Shown here: positions 35,997 through 45,136 of the stretch, one piece after another | Layout: each line of letters begins with the position of its first letter | Position numbering within the stretch: the stretch's first letter is position 1 | From: Bog-473 sp963755495 | GTDB lineage: Bacteria > Actinomycetota > Acidimicrobiia > Acidimicrobiales > RAAP-2 | Length of the DNA stretch: 64,000 bases | Direction of reading: 5' to 3' | Assembly: GCA_963755495.1 (NCBI GenBank) | Contig: CAVWJS010000010.1 | Location: 81,555-145,554, forward strand | The notes under the pieces: model-generated | Seen by the model: only the letters and a program-made list of their open reading frames with translations | Told to the model about the DNA's origin: nothing | The model's database searches: none | Made by a program: the position numbers and the translations under genes

Positions 35997-38150
35997 GTGG
36001 CCAAAGAGGTGCCGGCGCACGGCGTGCCAGCTGAGGCGCGCGCCCGGGCGGCCGAGCTGCGCCAGGTGATCAATTACCACAACGATCGGTACAACGTGCT
36101 CGACGCGCCCGAGATCCCCGACGCCGATTACGACCTCTTGGTGCGCGAGCTGCGCCAGCTCGAAACGGCGTATCCAGCCCTTGTCACTCCAGACTCGCCG
36201 ACCCAGACCGTCGGTGCGGCACCGCTCGGGCTCTTTCAGCCCGTACGGCACCGGGTCCCCATGATGAGCCTGGACAACGCCTTCGAAGAGGTGGACCTCC
36301 GGGCCTGGGCCGAACGCCTTCGCCGCCCGGTCCCCGAATTGGATCTGGAGCAACTCACCTTCTCGAGTGAGCCCAAGGTCGACGGCGTGGCGATGTCACT
36401 GACCTACGAGCACGGGCGGTTCACCCAGGCGGCCACGCGGGGGGATGGCATCACCGGGGAGGATGTGACGGCCAATGTGGCCACGGTCAAGGTCGTGCCC
36501 AAGGTGCTCGATGCCAAAGCGGGCCCGTTTCCCGCCCTGCTCGAAGTGCGGGGGGAGATCTACCTGCCACTGGCCGACTTCGCCGCTATGAACGCGCGCC
36601 AGGAAGCGGCCGGCCTCAGGCTGTTCGTCAACCCACGCAACGCCGCCGCCGGCGCACTCCGGCAGAAGGACCCGGCGGTTACCGCGACACGGCCCCTCTC
36701 GTTCTGGGCCTACCAGGTGGGGGAGGTTGAGGGGGCGCCCAAGGGGAGCCACTGGCCGGCGGCCACGCAGTCGGCCACCTTGGCCCTGCTCGAGAAGGCG
36801 GGATTCCCGGTCAGCCCCGATGCGCGGCTGGCCACCGGTGTCGAGGCAGTGATCGCTCGCAGCCTCGGACTGGAGCACGAGCGCCATGCCCTGCCCTACG
36901 AGATCGATGGCGTGGTGACCAAGGTCGACGACCTGGCGCTGCACGCACGCCTCGGCGCAACGTCGCGGGCGCCCCGCTGGGCCATTGCCTTCAAGTTCCC
37001 GCCCGAGGAGCGCACGTCCAAGCTCCTCGACATCATGGTGTCGATCGGGCGGACCGGCCGGGCCACACCGTTCGGGCGCATGGAGCCCGTGTTCGTCGGC
37101 GGGTCGACGGTCGAGATGGCCACGCTGCACAACGAGGACCAGGTGCGATTGAAGGACGTTCGCCCCGGTGACATGGTCATCGTCCGCAAGGCGGGCGATG
37201 TCATCCCCGAGATCGTCGGCCCGGTGCTGGCCGGTGCGGGGGTGCCGAAACGGCGCAAGCCGCCATGGAGGTTTCCCACCGCCTGCCCGAGCTGTGGACA
37301 GCCGCTGGTGCGGCTCGAGGGCGAAAGCGACACCTACTGCACCAACATCGACTGCCCCGCACAACGCGTGCAGCGGATCGTCCACTTCGCCTCGCGTTCG
37401 GCTATGGACATCGAGGGGTTGGGTGAGGAGCGCGTCAACCAGTTGGTGGCGGCCGGGCTGATCCTCGATGCGGCCGACCTCTACTCGCTGACCGTGGCCC
37501 AACTCGCCGTGCTCGAGCGCTTTGCCGCCATCTCAGCGGGCAACCTGGTCACGGGCATCGCCGCCTCGACCACCCAACCGCTGAGCCGGTTACTGGTGGG
37601 GCTCGGGATCCGCCACTTGGGCCCGACGGGAGCCCGGGCGCTGTCCCGGGCCATGGGCAGCCTCGACGCCATCGTCACGGCGTCCGTGGACGAGCTTGCC
37701 GCGGTCGAAGGGATCGGCCCGGTGATCGCGGCCAGTATCGCCGAGTTCCTGGCCCTGCCCACCAACCAGGCGGTGATGGAGCGATTGCGTGTCGCCGGCG
37801 TGAACTTGGAGGAGCCTGGGGCCCGCCGGCCCGCCGAAAGCAGTGGTGTTGGCGCCGGCGGGAGTGGAGACGCCGGAGACGCGGGAGGCCCTGCCGTGGC
37901 GCAGACCCTCGAAGGCCTGACCATCGTGGTGACGGGGTCCGTTCCGGGCTACACCCGAGAAGAGGCGGAGGAGGCCATCCTGGCCCGGGGCGGGAAATCC
38001 CCAGGCAGCGTGTCCAAGAAGACGTTCGCCCTGGTCCTGGGTGAAGCCCCCGGGGCGAGCAAGCTCAAGAAGGCAGAGGAGCTGGGTATTTCCATTGTGC
38101 CTGCCGAGGCGTTCGAGACCTTGCTGGAATCGGGGTCCTTGCCGGAATAG
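35997..38150 (+). CDS. ligA: NAD-dependent DNA ligase
   Basis: LigA seals nicks using NAD. The adenylated lysine is Lys127 in SEPKVDGVAMSL. Downstream are the nucleotidyltransferase motifs GDGITGEDVTANV, EVRGEIYLP, EIDGVVTKVDD and WAIAFKFPPEE, the OB fold, the four-Cys zinc finger (CPSC...CTNIDCPAQR), helix-hairpin-helix repeats (DIEGLGEERV, VEGIGPVIAASI) and a C-terminal BRCT domain. At 717 residues it is somewhat long. A Gly/Ala/Ser-rich linker of about 25 residues (residues 615-640) before BRCT accounts for this. GTG 35997 starts two bases after mnmA. Confidence 0.95.
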   Translation: MAKEVPAHGVPAEARARAAELRQVINYHNDRYNVLDAPEIPDADYDLLVRELRQLETAYPALVTPDSPTQTVGAAPLGLFQPVRHRVPMMSLDNAFEEVDLRAWAERLRRPVPELDLEQLTFSSEPKVDGVAMSLTYEHGRFTQAATRGDGITGEDVTANVATVKVVPKVLDAKAGPFPALLEVRGEIYLPLADFAAMNARQEAAGLRLFVNPRNAAAGALRQKDPAVTATRPLSFWAYQVGEVEGAPKGSHWPAATQSATLALLEKAGFPVSPDARLATGVEAVIARSLGLEHERHALPYEIDGVVTKVDDLALHARLGATSRAPRWAIAFKFPPEERTSKLLDIMVSIGRTGRATPFGRMEPVFVGGSTVEMATLHNEDQVRLKDVRPGDMVIVRKAGDVIPEIVGPVLAGAGVPKRRKPPWRFPTACPSCGQPLVRLEGESDTYCTNIDCPAQRVQRIVHFASRSAMDIEGLGEERVNQLVAAGLILDAADLYSLTVAQLAVLERFAAISAGNLVTGIAASTTQPLSRLLVGLGIRHLGPTGARALSRAMGSLDAIVTASVDELAAVEGIGPVIAASIAEFLALPTNQAVMERLRVAGVNLEEPGARRPAESSGVGAGGSGDAGDAGGPAVAQTLEGLTIVVTGSVPGYTREEAEEAILARGGKSPGSVSKKTFALVLGEAPGASKLKKAEELGISIVPAEAFETLLESGSLPE

Positions 38151-38277
38151 CCGGAGTCGTCGAGAGGCGCCCGTCCGGGAAGCCTGGCCACCTGACCCCA
38201 TGGAAACGCAGCGCAGGGGAATTGCCAGAGTGTCCACCGGACGCACCGGTTTGGTCACTAGCCTACGAGGTGTCCCG

Positions 38278-40239
38278 ATGCCCCTTATCTCTGATTCCAT
38301 CGGCCGGGTCCTTGGGAAGCGGTACCGGCTGCTCTCCGCCCTGGGCACTGGCGCCTCCGCACACGTCTACCTGGCCGAAGACGTGTCCTTGCAGCGTCAT
38401 GTCGCGGTCAAGGTCCTTCAACCGGGATTAGCCAGCGACGAAGCCTTCCTCAAGCGCTTCCGGGCCGAGGCCCGCTCGGTTGCTTCGCTGAACCATCCTC
38501 ACGTATTGCGGGTGTTCGACTGGGGCGAGGACACCGATGGGCCGTACCTCGTGTTGGAGTATCTCGGCGGCGGGTCGCTCAGGGACCTACTTGACCGCGG
38601 CGAGCGCCTCAGCCCTTCCCAGGCCGCGCATCTCGGCACCGAGGTGGCGCAGGGCCTGGCGTACGCCCATGCGCGGGGCCTTGTGCATCGTGACATCAAG
38701 CCGGCCAATCTGCTCTTCGACGAGGAGGGTCGGGTCCGGGTTGCCGACTTCGGCGTGGCTCGCGCCCTGGCCGAAGCGGCTTACACCGAGCCGGCGGGAG
38801 CGATGGTGGGAACGGCGCGCTATATCTCGCCCGAGTCCGCCGAGGGCAAAGCGCTGGACGGCCGGGCCGACGTCTACTCGCTCGCCCTGGTGCTGTACGA
38901 GGCGCTCTCGGGGACCGTGCCCTTCGTGGCTGACACGACCCAGGGCACGATCATGGCTCGCATCGGCTCTCCCTTGCCGCCCCATGAGGCACTGGGCCCG
39001 CTCGATGACGTGTTGGCCCGCGCCGCCGCCCCCGAGGCCTCGGCCCGTCTGGACGCGGCGGGGTTCGCGGCCCGTCTGGGGGCACTGGCCAGTGCCCTTC
39101 CCACGCCCGAGCCGCTGGCTCTGCACCCGCCTGACCACGTTGCCCCGGCGCCCCTCAATGGGTTTCGCCCCCCGGCGGTCTCCGAGCTCACCCAGGTTCC
39201 ACCCCCGGCCAGTAAGAAGCCGGCACCCGTCGGCACCAGGGCGGGGCCGGGCGAGATCTTCGACGCCGAGCCGAGCATGTTGGGGAAGCGTTCTGGGGAA
39301 TCTGCGGATGGCCCCGCCATCGCGGTGCGCCGCAAGAGCCGCCGGACGATGTGGTGGATCATCGGGGTCGTCGTCCTCGTGTTGGCATTGGCCGCGGGCG
39401 CACTGGTGGCGGTGCACGAGAAACTCTTCACGCCGTCGCACCCTGTGCCGTCGCTGACCGGTCTGACCTTGGACCAAGCGAGGACGGCAACCGGCAAGGA
39501 CCATTTCACGTTGAGGGTGGAAAAGGGTGTCCAATCGATCACGATCGGCGAGGGCGTCATCATCGGCCAGACCCCCAAGGTGGGCAAGGTTCTCAAGCAG
39601 GGTGCCGTCCTCTCGGTCGTGCCCTCATTGGGGCCGCCCTCAGTCGCGGTGCCCTCTCTGACCGGCATGACCTGTGACCAGGCCGTGGGGACGTTGAAGG
39701 CGGCCCACCTCCAGGGCGACTGCGTCACCAGCCAGTTCAGCGACACGATCCAGAACGGCGTGCTCATTTCCTGGTCCTACAAAGGGGAGCAGAATCCCTC
39801 CAAGGCTCCCTATGGATCCACCATCGACATGGTCCCTTCCAAGGGTCACGGCCCGGTAGCCGTCCCGACTTCGATCTCGCAGGCGGATACCTACAACGAC
39901 GCTCTGGTCCTGCTGCAAGCGGTCGGCCTCACCGGCACCCAGGCCAGCGCACCCAACAACACCGTGCCCGCCGGCGACGTCATTTCCCTCAACCCTCCGA
40001 GCAGCACGCTGGTGCCTTACGGGTCGACAGTGACGGTGACCGTGTCGACCGGGCCGCCCACCGTCCAGGTGCCCAACGTCATCGGCGACACCGTGACGCA
40101 GGCCACCACGGCCCTGCAGGCTGCGGGGTTGAACGTGTCCGGGGTGCAAGGCAATCCCAACGGCACGGCGCAAGGCACCATCCCCCCCACGTACAGCACG
40201 GTGCCGACCGGCTCGTCAGTGACGATTCTCACCCGCTGA
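38278..40239 (+). CDS. PASTA-domain serine/threonine protein kinase, PknB-like
   Basis: The 653-residue membrane kinase has an intracellular Hanks kinase domain at about residues 14-270: glycine loop LGTGASAHVY, Lys45, catalytic HRDIKPANLL (Asp139) and DFGVA (157-159), with ISPESAEG in the APE position. A Pro/Ala-rich linker follows. One transmembrane helix lies at about 358-379. The extracellular part holds about four PASTA repeats, which in PknB sense peptidoglycan fragments or lipid II. The start is ATG 38278 with GAGG seven bases upstream; the frame is open further but overlaps ligA. It is not next to pbp or rodA genes, so it may be a second, non-core kinase. Confidence 0.9.
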   Translation: MPLISDSIGRVLGKRYRLLSALGTGASAHVYLAEDVSLQRHVAVKVLQPGLASDEAFLKRFRAEARSVASLNHPHVLRVFDWGEDTDGPYLVLEYLGGGSLRDLLDRGERLSPSQAAHLGTEVAQGLAYAHARGLVHRDIKPANLLFDEEGRVRVADFGVARALAEAAYTEPAGAMVGTARYISPESAEGKALDGRADVYSLALVLYEALSGTVPFVADTTQGTIMARIGSPLPPHEALGPLDDVLARAAAPEASARLDAAGFAARLGALASALPTPEPLALHPPDHVAPAPLNGFRPPAVSELTQVPPPASKKPAPVGTRAGPGEIFDAEPSMLGKRSGESADGPAIAVRRKSRRTMWWIIGVVVLVLALAAGALVAVHEKLFTPSHPVPSLTGLTLDQARTATGKDHFTLRVEKGVQSITIGEGVIIGQTPKVGKVLKQGAVLSVVPSLGPPSVAVPSLTGMTCDQAVGTLKAAHLQGDCVTSQFSDTIQNGVLISWSYKGEQNPSKAPYGSTIDMVPSKGHGPVAVPTSISQADTYNDALVLLQAVGLTGTQASAPNNTVPAGDVISLNPPSSTLVPYGSTVTVTVSTGPPTVQVPNVIGDTVTQATTALQAAGLNVSGVQGNPNGTAQGTIPPTYSTVPTGSSVTILTR

Positions 40240-40251
40240 AGAGAGGCGCCA

Positions 40252-40560
40252 GTGGCACTGCCCTTCGACGCGTCCTGTGACCTCTGCGAGGCCGCGCACA
40301 TCACGCCCTGGCACCACGAAGACGACGTGTGCTGGGTGGCGGACTGCGAGATCTGCGACGTGCCCATGGTGGTCTGGAAGCACCATGGGCCGGTGCCTCC
40401 CGATGCCGACGTCGCGCACATGCTCGAGCAACTGACCCGGGTGGCCGATGCTCGTTTCGGGAGTGATGGGTGGTCGATCGATCAGGTCATGCGTCAAATC
40501 CCCAACCACTTCCACGCCCACGGACGGGATCCGACTTGGTGGTCCCGCCGCTTCCGTTAG
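40252..40560 (+). CDS. Cys-rich conserved actinobacterial small protein
   Basis: The 102-residue protein has two CxxC pairs, DLCEAA after Cys9 and DCEICDVP, plus WHHEDDVCW and VVWKHHGP. The aromatic and His-rich pattern resembles HIT-domain-like or zinc-ribbon proteins conserved in Actinobacteria, but the HIT His-x-His-x-His is not clear. Metal binding is likely. The GTG start at 40252 lies 12 bases after the kinase stop, with AGAGAGG upstream, so it is probably in the kinase operon. No function is assigned. Confidence 0.65.
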   Translation: MALPFDASCDLCEAAHITPWHHEDDVCWVADCEICDVPMVVWKHHGPVPPDADVAHMLEQLTRVADARFGSDGWSIDQVMRQIPNHFHAHGRDPTWWSRRFR

Positions 40561-40573
40561 CTCTCCGCTTCCG

Positions 40574-40984
40574 TCAGGACGTGATCTCCTTGAGCCGAGT
40601 GGCAATTTCGGCTGCGTGCGACTCGGCACCGACAGGAGCTGCTTGCAGCGCCATCAACTTGCCCATGTCCCCTTCCACCTTGACCTTGCCTGCCATGAAG
40701 GCCTGCATGCCCGCAGCGGGATTGCCGTCGATCAGGATCGCCTTGGCGGTGTCGTAGTCGACGGTGACCTTGAGATCGGGGGTCTCGATGTGTCCTATAT
40801 CGAGGACGAGCTCGCCGCTCGAGGTATCCATATGGGCATCGATGTCCTTCTCACCGAAGGGGGCACCCGTCACGACCAGATTCATACGGACCGGGTGGGG
40901 GAAGGGCACGGACTTCCCCTCGTACTCAGCCCGAATGCGGCGGGCTTCCTCCAGCCACTCGTCGCTCAAGAACGGGTACGGCAT
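40574..40984 (-). CDS. SCP2 sterol-transfer family protein
   Basis: The 136-residue protein opens FLSDEWLEEARRIRAEYE and ends with the SCP2 stretch KAILIDGNPAAGMQAFMAGKVKVEGDMGKLMAL, which forms the lipid-binding tunnel in sterol carrier protein 2 domains. It may bind or present acyl-CoA or sterol-like lipids in the cytoplasm. The start at 40984 is preferred over 40990, because AAGGAG then has a seven-base spacing. It is convergent with the 102-residue protein and divergent from the esterase. Confidence 0.83.
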   Translation of the reverse strand: MPYPFLSDEWLEEARRIRAEYEGKSVPFPHPVRMNLVVTGAPFGEKDIDAHMDTSSGELVLDIGHIETPDLKVTVDYDTAKAILIDGNPAAGMQAFMAGKVKVEGDMGKLMALQAAPVGAESHAAEIATRLKEITS

Positions 40985-41084
40985 CGACATGCTCCTTCGT
41001 CGGCGTTTGTGATCGGGATCGATAGGCACACTGGCATCTTGGCCCGGCGGAACGATAGTCGGCTCGCCGGTAGCATGGTCACGC

Positions 41085-41849
41085 GTGACTACCCCTGTTC
41101 TCCCTGGCGCTGAGCCATATTCCGCTGCTGGCGACGCTCGCGGGGCGCTGGTCCTGCACGGGTTTACCGGTAATCCCCAGTCGATGCTCGGGCTGGCGGT
41201 TGCCCTCGCCGACGCCGGTCTCACGGTGGAGTTACCGCTGCTGCCTGGGCACGGCACCGCAGTGGCGGACATGGTCCCCACCACTTGGGAAGATTGGTCG
41301 GCCGCGGCCGAGGATGCGTACGCCAAGCTGGAGGCTCGCTGCGAAGCGGTCGTTGTCGTGGGGCTCTCCATGGGCGGCACCCTGAGCGTCTGGCTGGCTG
41401 AGCGGCACCCCGAGATCGCGGCGCTCGTGCTGGTCAATCCCCTGATCGAGCCACCCGATGCTGACACCATCGCCTTCATCGGCTCGTTGATCGAGGACGG
41501 CGATGAGCTGGCTCCCGGCGTGGGGTCCGACATAGCGATGGAGGGAGCGGCCGAATCGGCCTACTCCGAGCTTCCGCTGCGGGCCGCACTCTCGCTCTTC
41601 GGGGCGACCCGCGAGGTGGCGGCCGGACTCGGCTCCGTCTTCTGCCCCATCCTGCTTTTCTCGAGCACCCAGGACCACGTGGTGGCGCCGGTATCGGGCG
41701 ACCGCTTGGTCGAAGGGGTGCGCGGACCCGTGGAGCGGATCGTGCTGGAGCGCAGCTTCCACGTGGCCACCCTCGATTACGACAAAGAGGAGATCGAGAA
41801 ACGGGCCGTGGCGTTCGTGACCGATCTTCTCCGCCCGTCGAGGGCATGA
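41085..41849 (+). CDS. alpha/beta hydrolase, Est30-like carboxylesterase
   Basis: The 254-residue hydrolase has the oxyanion loop LVLHGFTGNPQSM, nucleophile Ser95 in GLSMGG, Asp in STQDHVV and His in SFHVATLDYDKEEI. This set and the GxLPGHG loop match the carboxylesterase/monoacylglycerol lipase group (Geobacillus Est30). The physiological ester is unknown. Its stop overlaps the gatC start by four bases (ATGA), so it leads the gatCAB operon, an odd companion that is probably a matter of convenience. Confidence 0.85.
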   Translation: MTTPVLPGAEPYSAAGDARGALVLHGFTGNPQSMLGLAVALADAGLTVELPLLPGHGTAVADMVPTTWEDWSAAAEDAYAKLEARCEAVVVVGLSMGGTLSVWLAERHPEIAALVLVNPLIEPPDADTIAFIGSLIEDGDELAPGVGSDIAMEGAAESAYSELPLRAALSLFGATREVAAGLGSVFCPILLFSSTQDHVVAPVSGDRLVEGVRGPVERIVLERSFHVATLDYDKEEIEKRAVAFVTDLLRPSRA

Positions 41850-42184
41850 CCGACGCCGAGGAGCCGGGCCACGAAGGCGGGAGCCCCGGACAACTGAGTC
41901 GTGATGATGTGATCCACGTGGCGAACCTGGCCCGTCTCCACCTGCGCGATGACGAGGTCGACCTTTTCACTGCGCAGTTGCGCACCGTGCTGGATCATGC
42001 AGCCGATGTTGCCGCTCTCGATCTGTCGCACCTGGCTCCCATGGCGCATCCGCTGCCGGTCGAGAACGTGTTGCGCCCCGATGAGCCTCGACCAAGTCTT
42101 GACCGGGCCGAGGTGTTGGCTGCTGCCCCGTCGGTGGAGGACCATCGCTTCCGGGTGCCGCGTATCGGTGGTGAGGCACCGTGA
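41846..42184 (+). CDS. gatC: Glu-tRNA(Gln)/Asp-tRNA(Asn) amidotransferase subunit C
   Basis: The small subunit that stabilises GatA on GatB. The 112-residue length is slightly above average because of a Gly/Glu-rich N-terminus. The GatC core is clear: DVIHVANLARLHLRDDEVDLFTAQL, then DHAADVAALDLSHLAPM and LRPDEPRPSLDRAEVL. It overlaps the esterase and gatA at its ends. With gatA and gatB it lets the cell make Gln-tRNA or Asn-tRNA by transamidation. Confidence 0.93.
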   Translation: MTDAEEPGHEGGSPGQLSRDDVIHVANLARLHLRDDEVDLFTAQLRTVLDHAADVAALDLSHLAPMAHPLPVENVLRPDEPRPSLDRAEVLAAAPSVEDHRFRVPRIGGEAP

Positions 42185-43617
42185 TGGGCGCACGAGCGGT
42201 AGCAGCCGCCGTACGGAGCGGGCAACGTTCGGCGCGCGAGGTGACCGAGGAGGCCCTGGCGTCGGTGGCCGCTCGCGACGGAGAGACCCATGCCTTCTTG
42301 GAAGTGCTGACTGACACGGCTCTGGCCCAGGCTGCAGCCGTCGATGCCTCCGTCGCCGAGGGGCGCGACCCGGGACCCTTGGCCGGGGTGCCGGTGGCGC
42401 TGAAGGACAACCTCTGTACAAGGGGGATCCCCACCACGTGTGGCTCCAAGATTCTCGAGGGCTGGCGACCGCCCTATGACGCCACCGTGGTCACGCTGTT
42501 GCGCGATGCCGGTGCGATCGCGTTGGGCAAGACCAACATGGACGAGTTCGCCATGGGCAGCTCGACCGAGAATTCCGCATTTGGGCCGACCCGTAATCCG
42601 CGCGACACCGACACGGTGCCAGGAGGCAGCAGCGGCGGTTCAGCGGCCGCCGTCGCGGCCGGGTTCACGGCACTCGCCCTCGGTTCGGATACGGGGGGAT
42701 CGATCCGTCAACCGGCCGCCCTGTGCGGCGTTGTCGGGATGAAACCAACCTATGGCCGCGTCTCCCGCTACGGACTGGTGGCATTCGCCAGTTCGCTCGA
42801 CCAGATCGGGCCCTTTGCGGCCACCGTCACGGACGCGGCATTGCTGTACGACGTCGTGGCCCGGCACGATCCCTGTGACACCACCTCGCTGCGCCTGCCC
42901 TCACCCCCCACTCTCGAGGTCGTCGACGGCGGCGTGGAAGGGGTGCGCATCGGCCTGTGCCCCGATCTCATTGAAGGTTGCGCGCCCGACGTGAAGGCGC
43001 GGGTGTACGAAGCGGCGGAGGCGCTGGCCGCGGCGGGGGCCAAGGTCGAGGAGGTCTGCGTCCCCGAATTCGGCTACTGCTTGTCGGCCTATTACATCAT
43101 CGCTCCCGCAGAGGCCTCATCCAACCTGGCCCGTTACGACGGTGTGCGCTACGGATTGCGGGTCGAGGGTGACGACGCGGCCGCCATGAACACGGCCACC
43201 AGGACGGCCGGCTTCGGCGATGAGGTGAAGCGCCGCATCATGCTCGGGACCTACGCGCTCTCGGCCGGCTACTACGACGCCTATTACGCCCAGGCGCAAC
43301 GGGTCCGCACTCTGGTGGTGCAGGCGTTCGAACGGGCCTATGAATCGGTCGACGTGTTGTTGGGCGCCACCGCTCCGACGACCGCGTTCGCCGTGGGCGA
43401 CAAGGTGGACGATCCCATGGCCATGTACATGAACGACATCTGCACTATCCCCTCGAACCTGGCGGGGCACCCCGCCATGTCGGTGCCCTTTGGCGTTGGA
43501 GCCGACGGTCTCCCGGTCGGGGTTCAGGTCCTGGCCCCCGCGTTGGCCGAGCGGCTGCTCTTTCAGGTGGCCGGAGCGGTCGAAGCCGTCGCCCCGAGAA
43601 CGGAGTGGTCCCCATGA
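42184..43617 (+). CDS. gatA: Glu-tRNA(Gln)/Asp-tRNA(Asn) amidotransferase subunit A
   Basis: The amidase subunit, which releases ammonia from glutamine. The amidase-signature catalytic set is visible as Lys74 in VALKDNL, cis-Ser149 in PGGSSGGSAAAVAAG and nucleophile Ser173 in DTGGSIRQPA. The 477-residue length is normal. Start choices are GTG 42181 or ATG 42184, which overlaps the gatC stop by one base. Its stop overlaps gatB (ATGA). Confidence 0.95.
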   Translation: MGARAVAAAVRSGQRSAREVTEEALASVAARDGETHAFLEVLTDTALAQAAAVDASVAEGRDPGPLAGVPVALKDNLCTRGIPTTCGSKILEGWRPPYDATVVTLLRDAGAIALGKTNMDEFAMGSSTENSAFGPTRNPRDTDTVPGGSSGGSAAAVAAGFTALALGSDTGGSIRQPAALCGVVGMKPTYGRVSRYGLVAFASSLDQIGPFAATVTDAALLYDVVARHDPCDTTSLRLPSPPTLEVVDGGVEGVRIGLCPDLIEGCAPDVKARVYEAAEALAAAGAKVEEVCVPEFGYCLSAYYIIAPAEASSNLARYDGVRYGLRVEGDDAAAMNTATRTAGFGDEVKRRIMLGTYALSAGYYDAYYAQAQRVRTLVVQAFERAYESVDVLLGATAPTTAFAVGDKVDDPMAMYMNDICTIPSNLAGHPAMSVPFGVGADGLPVGVQVLAPALAERLLFQVAGAVEAVAPRTEWSP

Positions 43618-45080
43618 GCGTCGACACCGAAGTGGTTCCCGTGAGTGCGGACACGGTCTGGGAGATCGTGGTCGGCCTTGAGGTGCACTGCGAATTGGCC
43701 ACGACGACGAAGTTGTTCTGCGGCTGTCGCAACAAATTCGGAGAGGAGCCGAACACCAATGTGTGTCCGGTCTGCCTCGGACTTCCCGGGGCGTTGCCCG
43801 TGCTCAATGCGCAGGCGGTCGAATTGGCCATGCGCATCGGGACGGCACTGCACTGCGAGATCCACGCCTCGAGCTTCGCCCGCAAGAACTACTTCTATCC
43901 CGACCAGGCCAAGGACTATCAGATCAGCCAGTACGACGAGCCGATCAACCTTGGGGGCTGGCTCGAATTGCCCGGAGGTTTCCGGGTCGGCGTCACCCGG
44001 GCTCACCTTGAAGAGGACACAGGGAAGCTCACCCATGTCGGTGCCGGAGGTCGCATAAACTCGGCCCACCACGCCCTGGTCGACTACAACCGCTCCGGTG
44101 TGCCGCTGGTTGAGATCGTGAGCGAGCCTGATATCCGATCGGCCGCGCAAGCGCGCGCCTATGCCTCGGAACTGCGTGGGATCCTGGTCGCCACCGGGGC
44201 GTCGGACGGTCGACTCGAAGAAGGGTCGATGCGCTTCGACGCCAATGTCTCGGTGCGCCCGGTCAACTCGACCGGGTTCGGGACGCGCTGCGAGATCAAG
44301 AACCTCAACTCGCTGCGGTCGCTCGGTCGTGCCATCGAATACGAGGCGGCGCGTCAGATCGCCCTCATCGAGGGCGGGGAGGGGGTCAGGCAGGAGACGC
44401 GGCATTGGGACGAGGCGGCTGGTCGGACCCAAACCATGCGCTCCAAGGAAGAGGCCAACGACTATCGCTACTTTCCCGAGCCCGACCTGGTGCCGCTGGT
44501 GCCCGATGCGGCGTGGCGGGAACGTGTGCGGGTGGCCATGGGCCCCATGCCGGCTGATCGCCGGACCGCCCTGGTCGATCTCGTTGGTGGGTCAGCCAGC
44601 GAAGCTGAGTCGGACCAGATTCGTGCCGTGGTCGACCTCGGTCTGGATCACTTGGTGGTCTCCGCGGTGGAGGCGGGAGCGCCGGCGCAGCTGGCGTTGG
44701 CCCGGGCCGCCAATGAGCTGGCGGCCGAAGGGGAGGCGGGGCTGGCCCTGCCCAAGGAGTCGTTCCTCACGCTGCTCCAGCTGGAGTCGAAGGGCAAGCT
44801 GTCCGCCACGCAGTCCAAGGCCGTGTTGAGCGCCGCGGTGGCTGCTGCGGGGAGCGACCCGCGCCAGCTGGCCAAGGAGATGGGTTTCGAGGCCCTGGGC
44901 GCTGACACCTTGACGGCCGTTGTGGGCGAGGTGGTGGCGGCCAACCCCGACGAATGGAGCCGCTACGTCGAAGGGGACGACAAGCTCACCGGCTTCTTCA
45001 CCGGGGCGGTCATGAAGGCCACATCCGGCCAGGCGAACGGCAAAGAGGTGGCGGCAGAGCTCCGGCGGCTGCGGAGTTAG
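43614..45080 (+). CDS. gatB: Glu-tRNA(Gln)/Asp-tRNA(Asn) amidotransferase subunit B
   Basis: The tRNA-binding and kinase-like subunit, 488 residues. Signatures include VVGLEVHCELAT, the zinc-binding cysteines in CGCRNKFG...NVCPVCLGLPG, FARKNYFYPDQAKDYQISQYD, GSMRFDANVSVRP and the C-terminal YqeY-like helical domain. ATG 43614 overlaps the gatA stop. The ilvD-like gene starts about 57 bases downstream on the same strand, so read-through is possible. Confidence 0.95.
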   Translation: MSVDTEVVPVSADTVWEIVVGLEVHCELATTTKLFCGCRNKFGEEPNTNVCPVCLGLPGALPVLNAQAVELAMRIGTALHCEIHASSFARKNYFYPDQAKDYQISQYDEPINLGGWLELPGGFRVGVTRAHLEEDTGKLTHVGAGGRINSAHHALVDYNRSGVPLVEIVSEPDIRSAAQARAYASELRGILVATGASDGRLEEGSMRFDANVSVRPVNSTGFGTRCEIKNLNSLRSLGRAIEYEAARQIALIEGGEGVRQETRHWDEAAGRTQTMRSKEEANDYRYFPEPDLVPLVPDAAWRERVRVAMGPMPADRRTALVDLVGGSASEAESDQIRAVVDLGLDHLVVSAVEAGAPAQLALARAANELAAEGEAGLALPKESFLTLLQLESKGKLSATQSKAVLSAAVAAAGSDPRQLAKEMGFEALGADTLTAVVGEVVAANPDEWSRYVEGDDKLTGFFTGAVMKATSGQANGKEVAAELRRLRS

Positions 45081-45136
45081 TTCCTCCGCTCCCCGCCGCC
45101 CGGCTCGGCTGGCTGATCCAATGCCATTAGTTTGGG

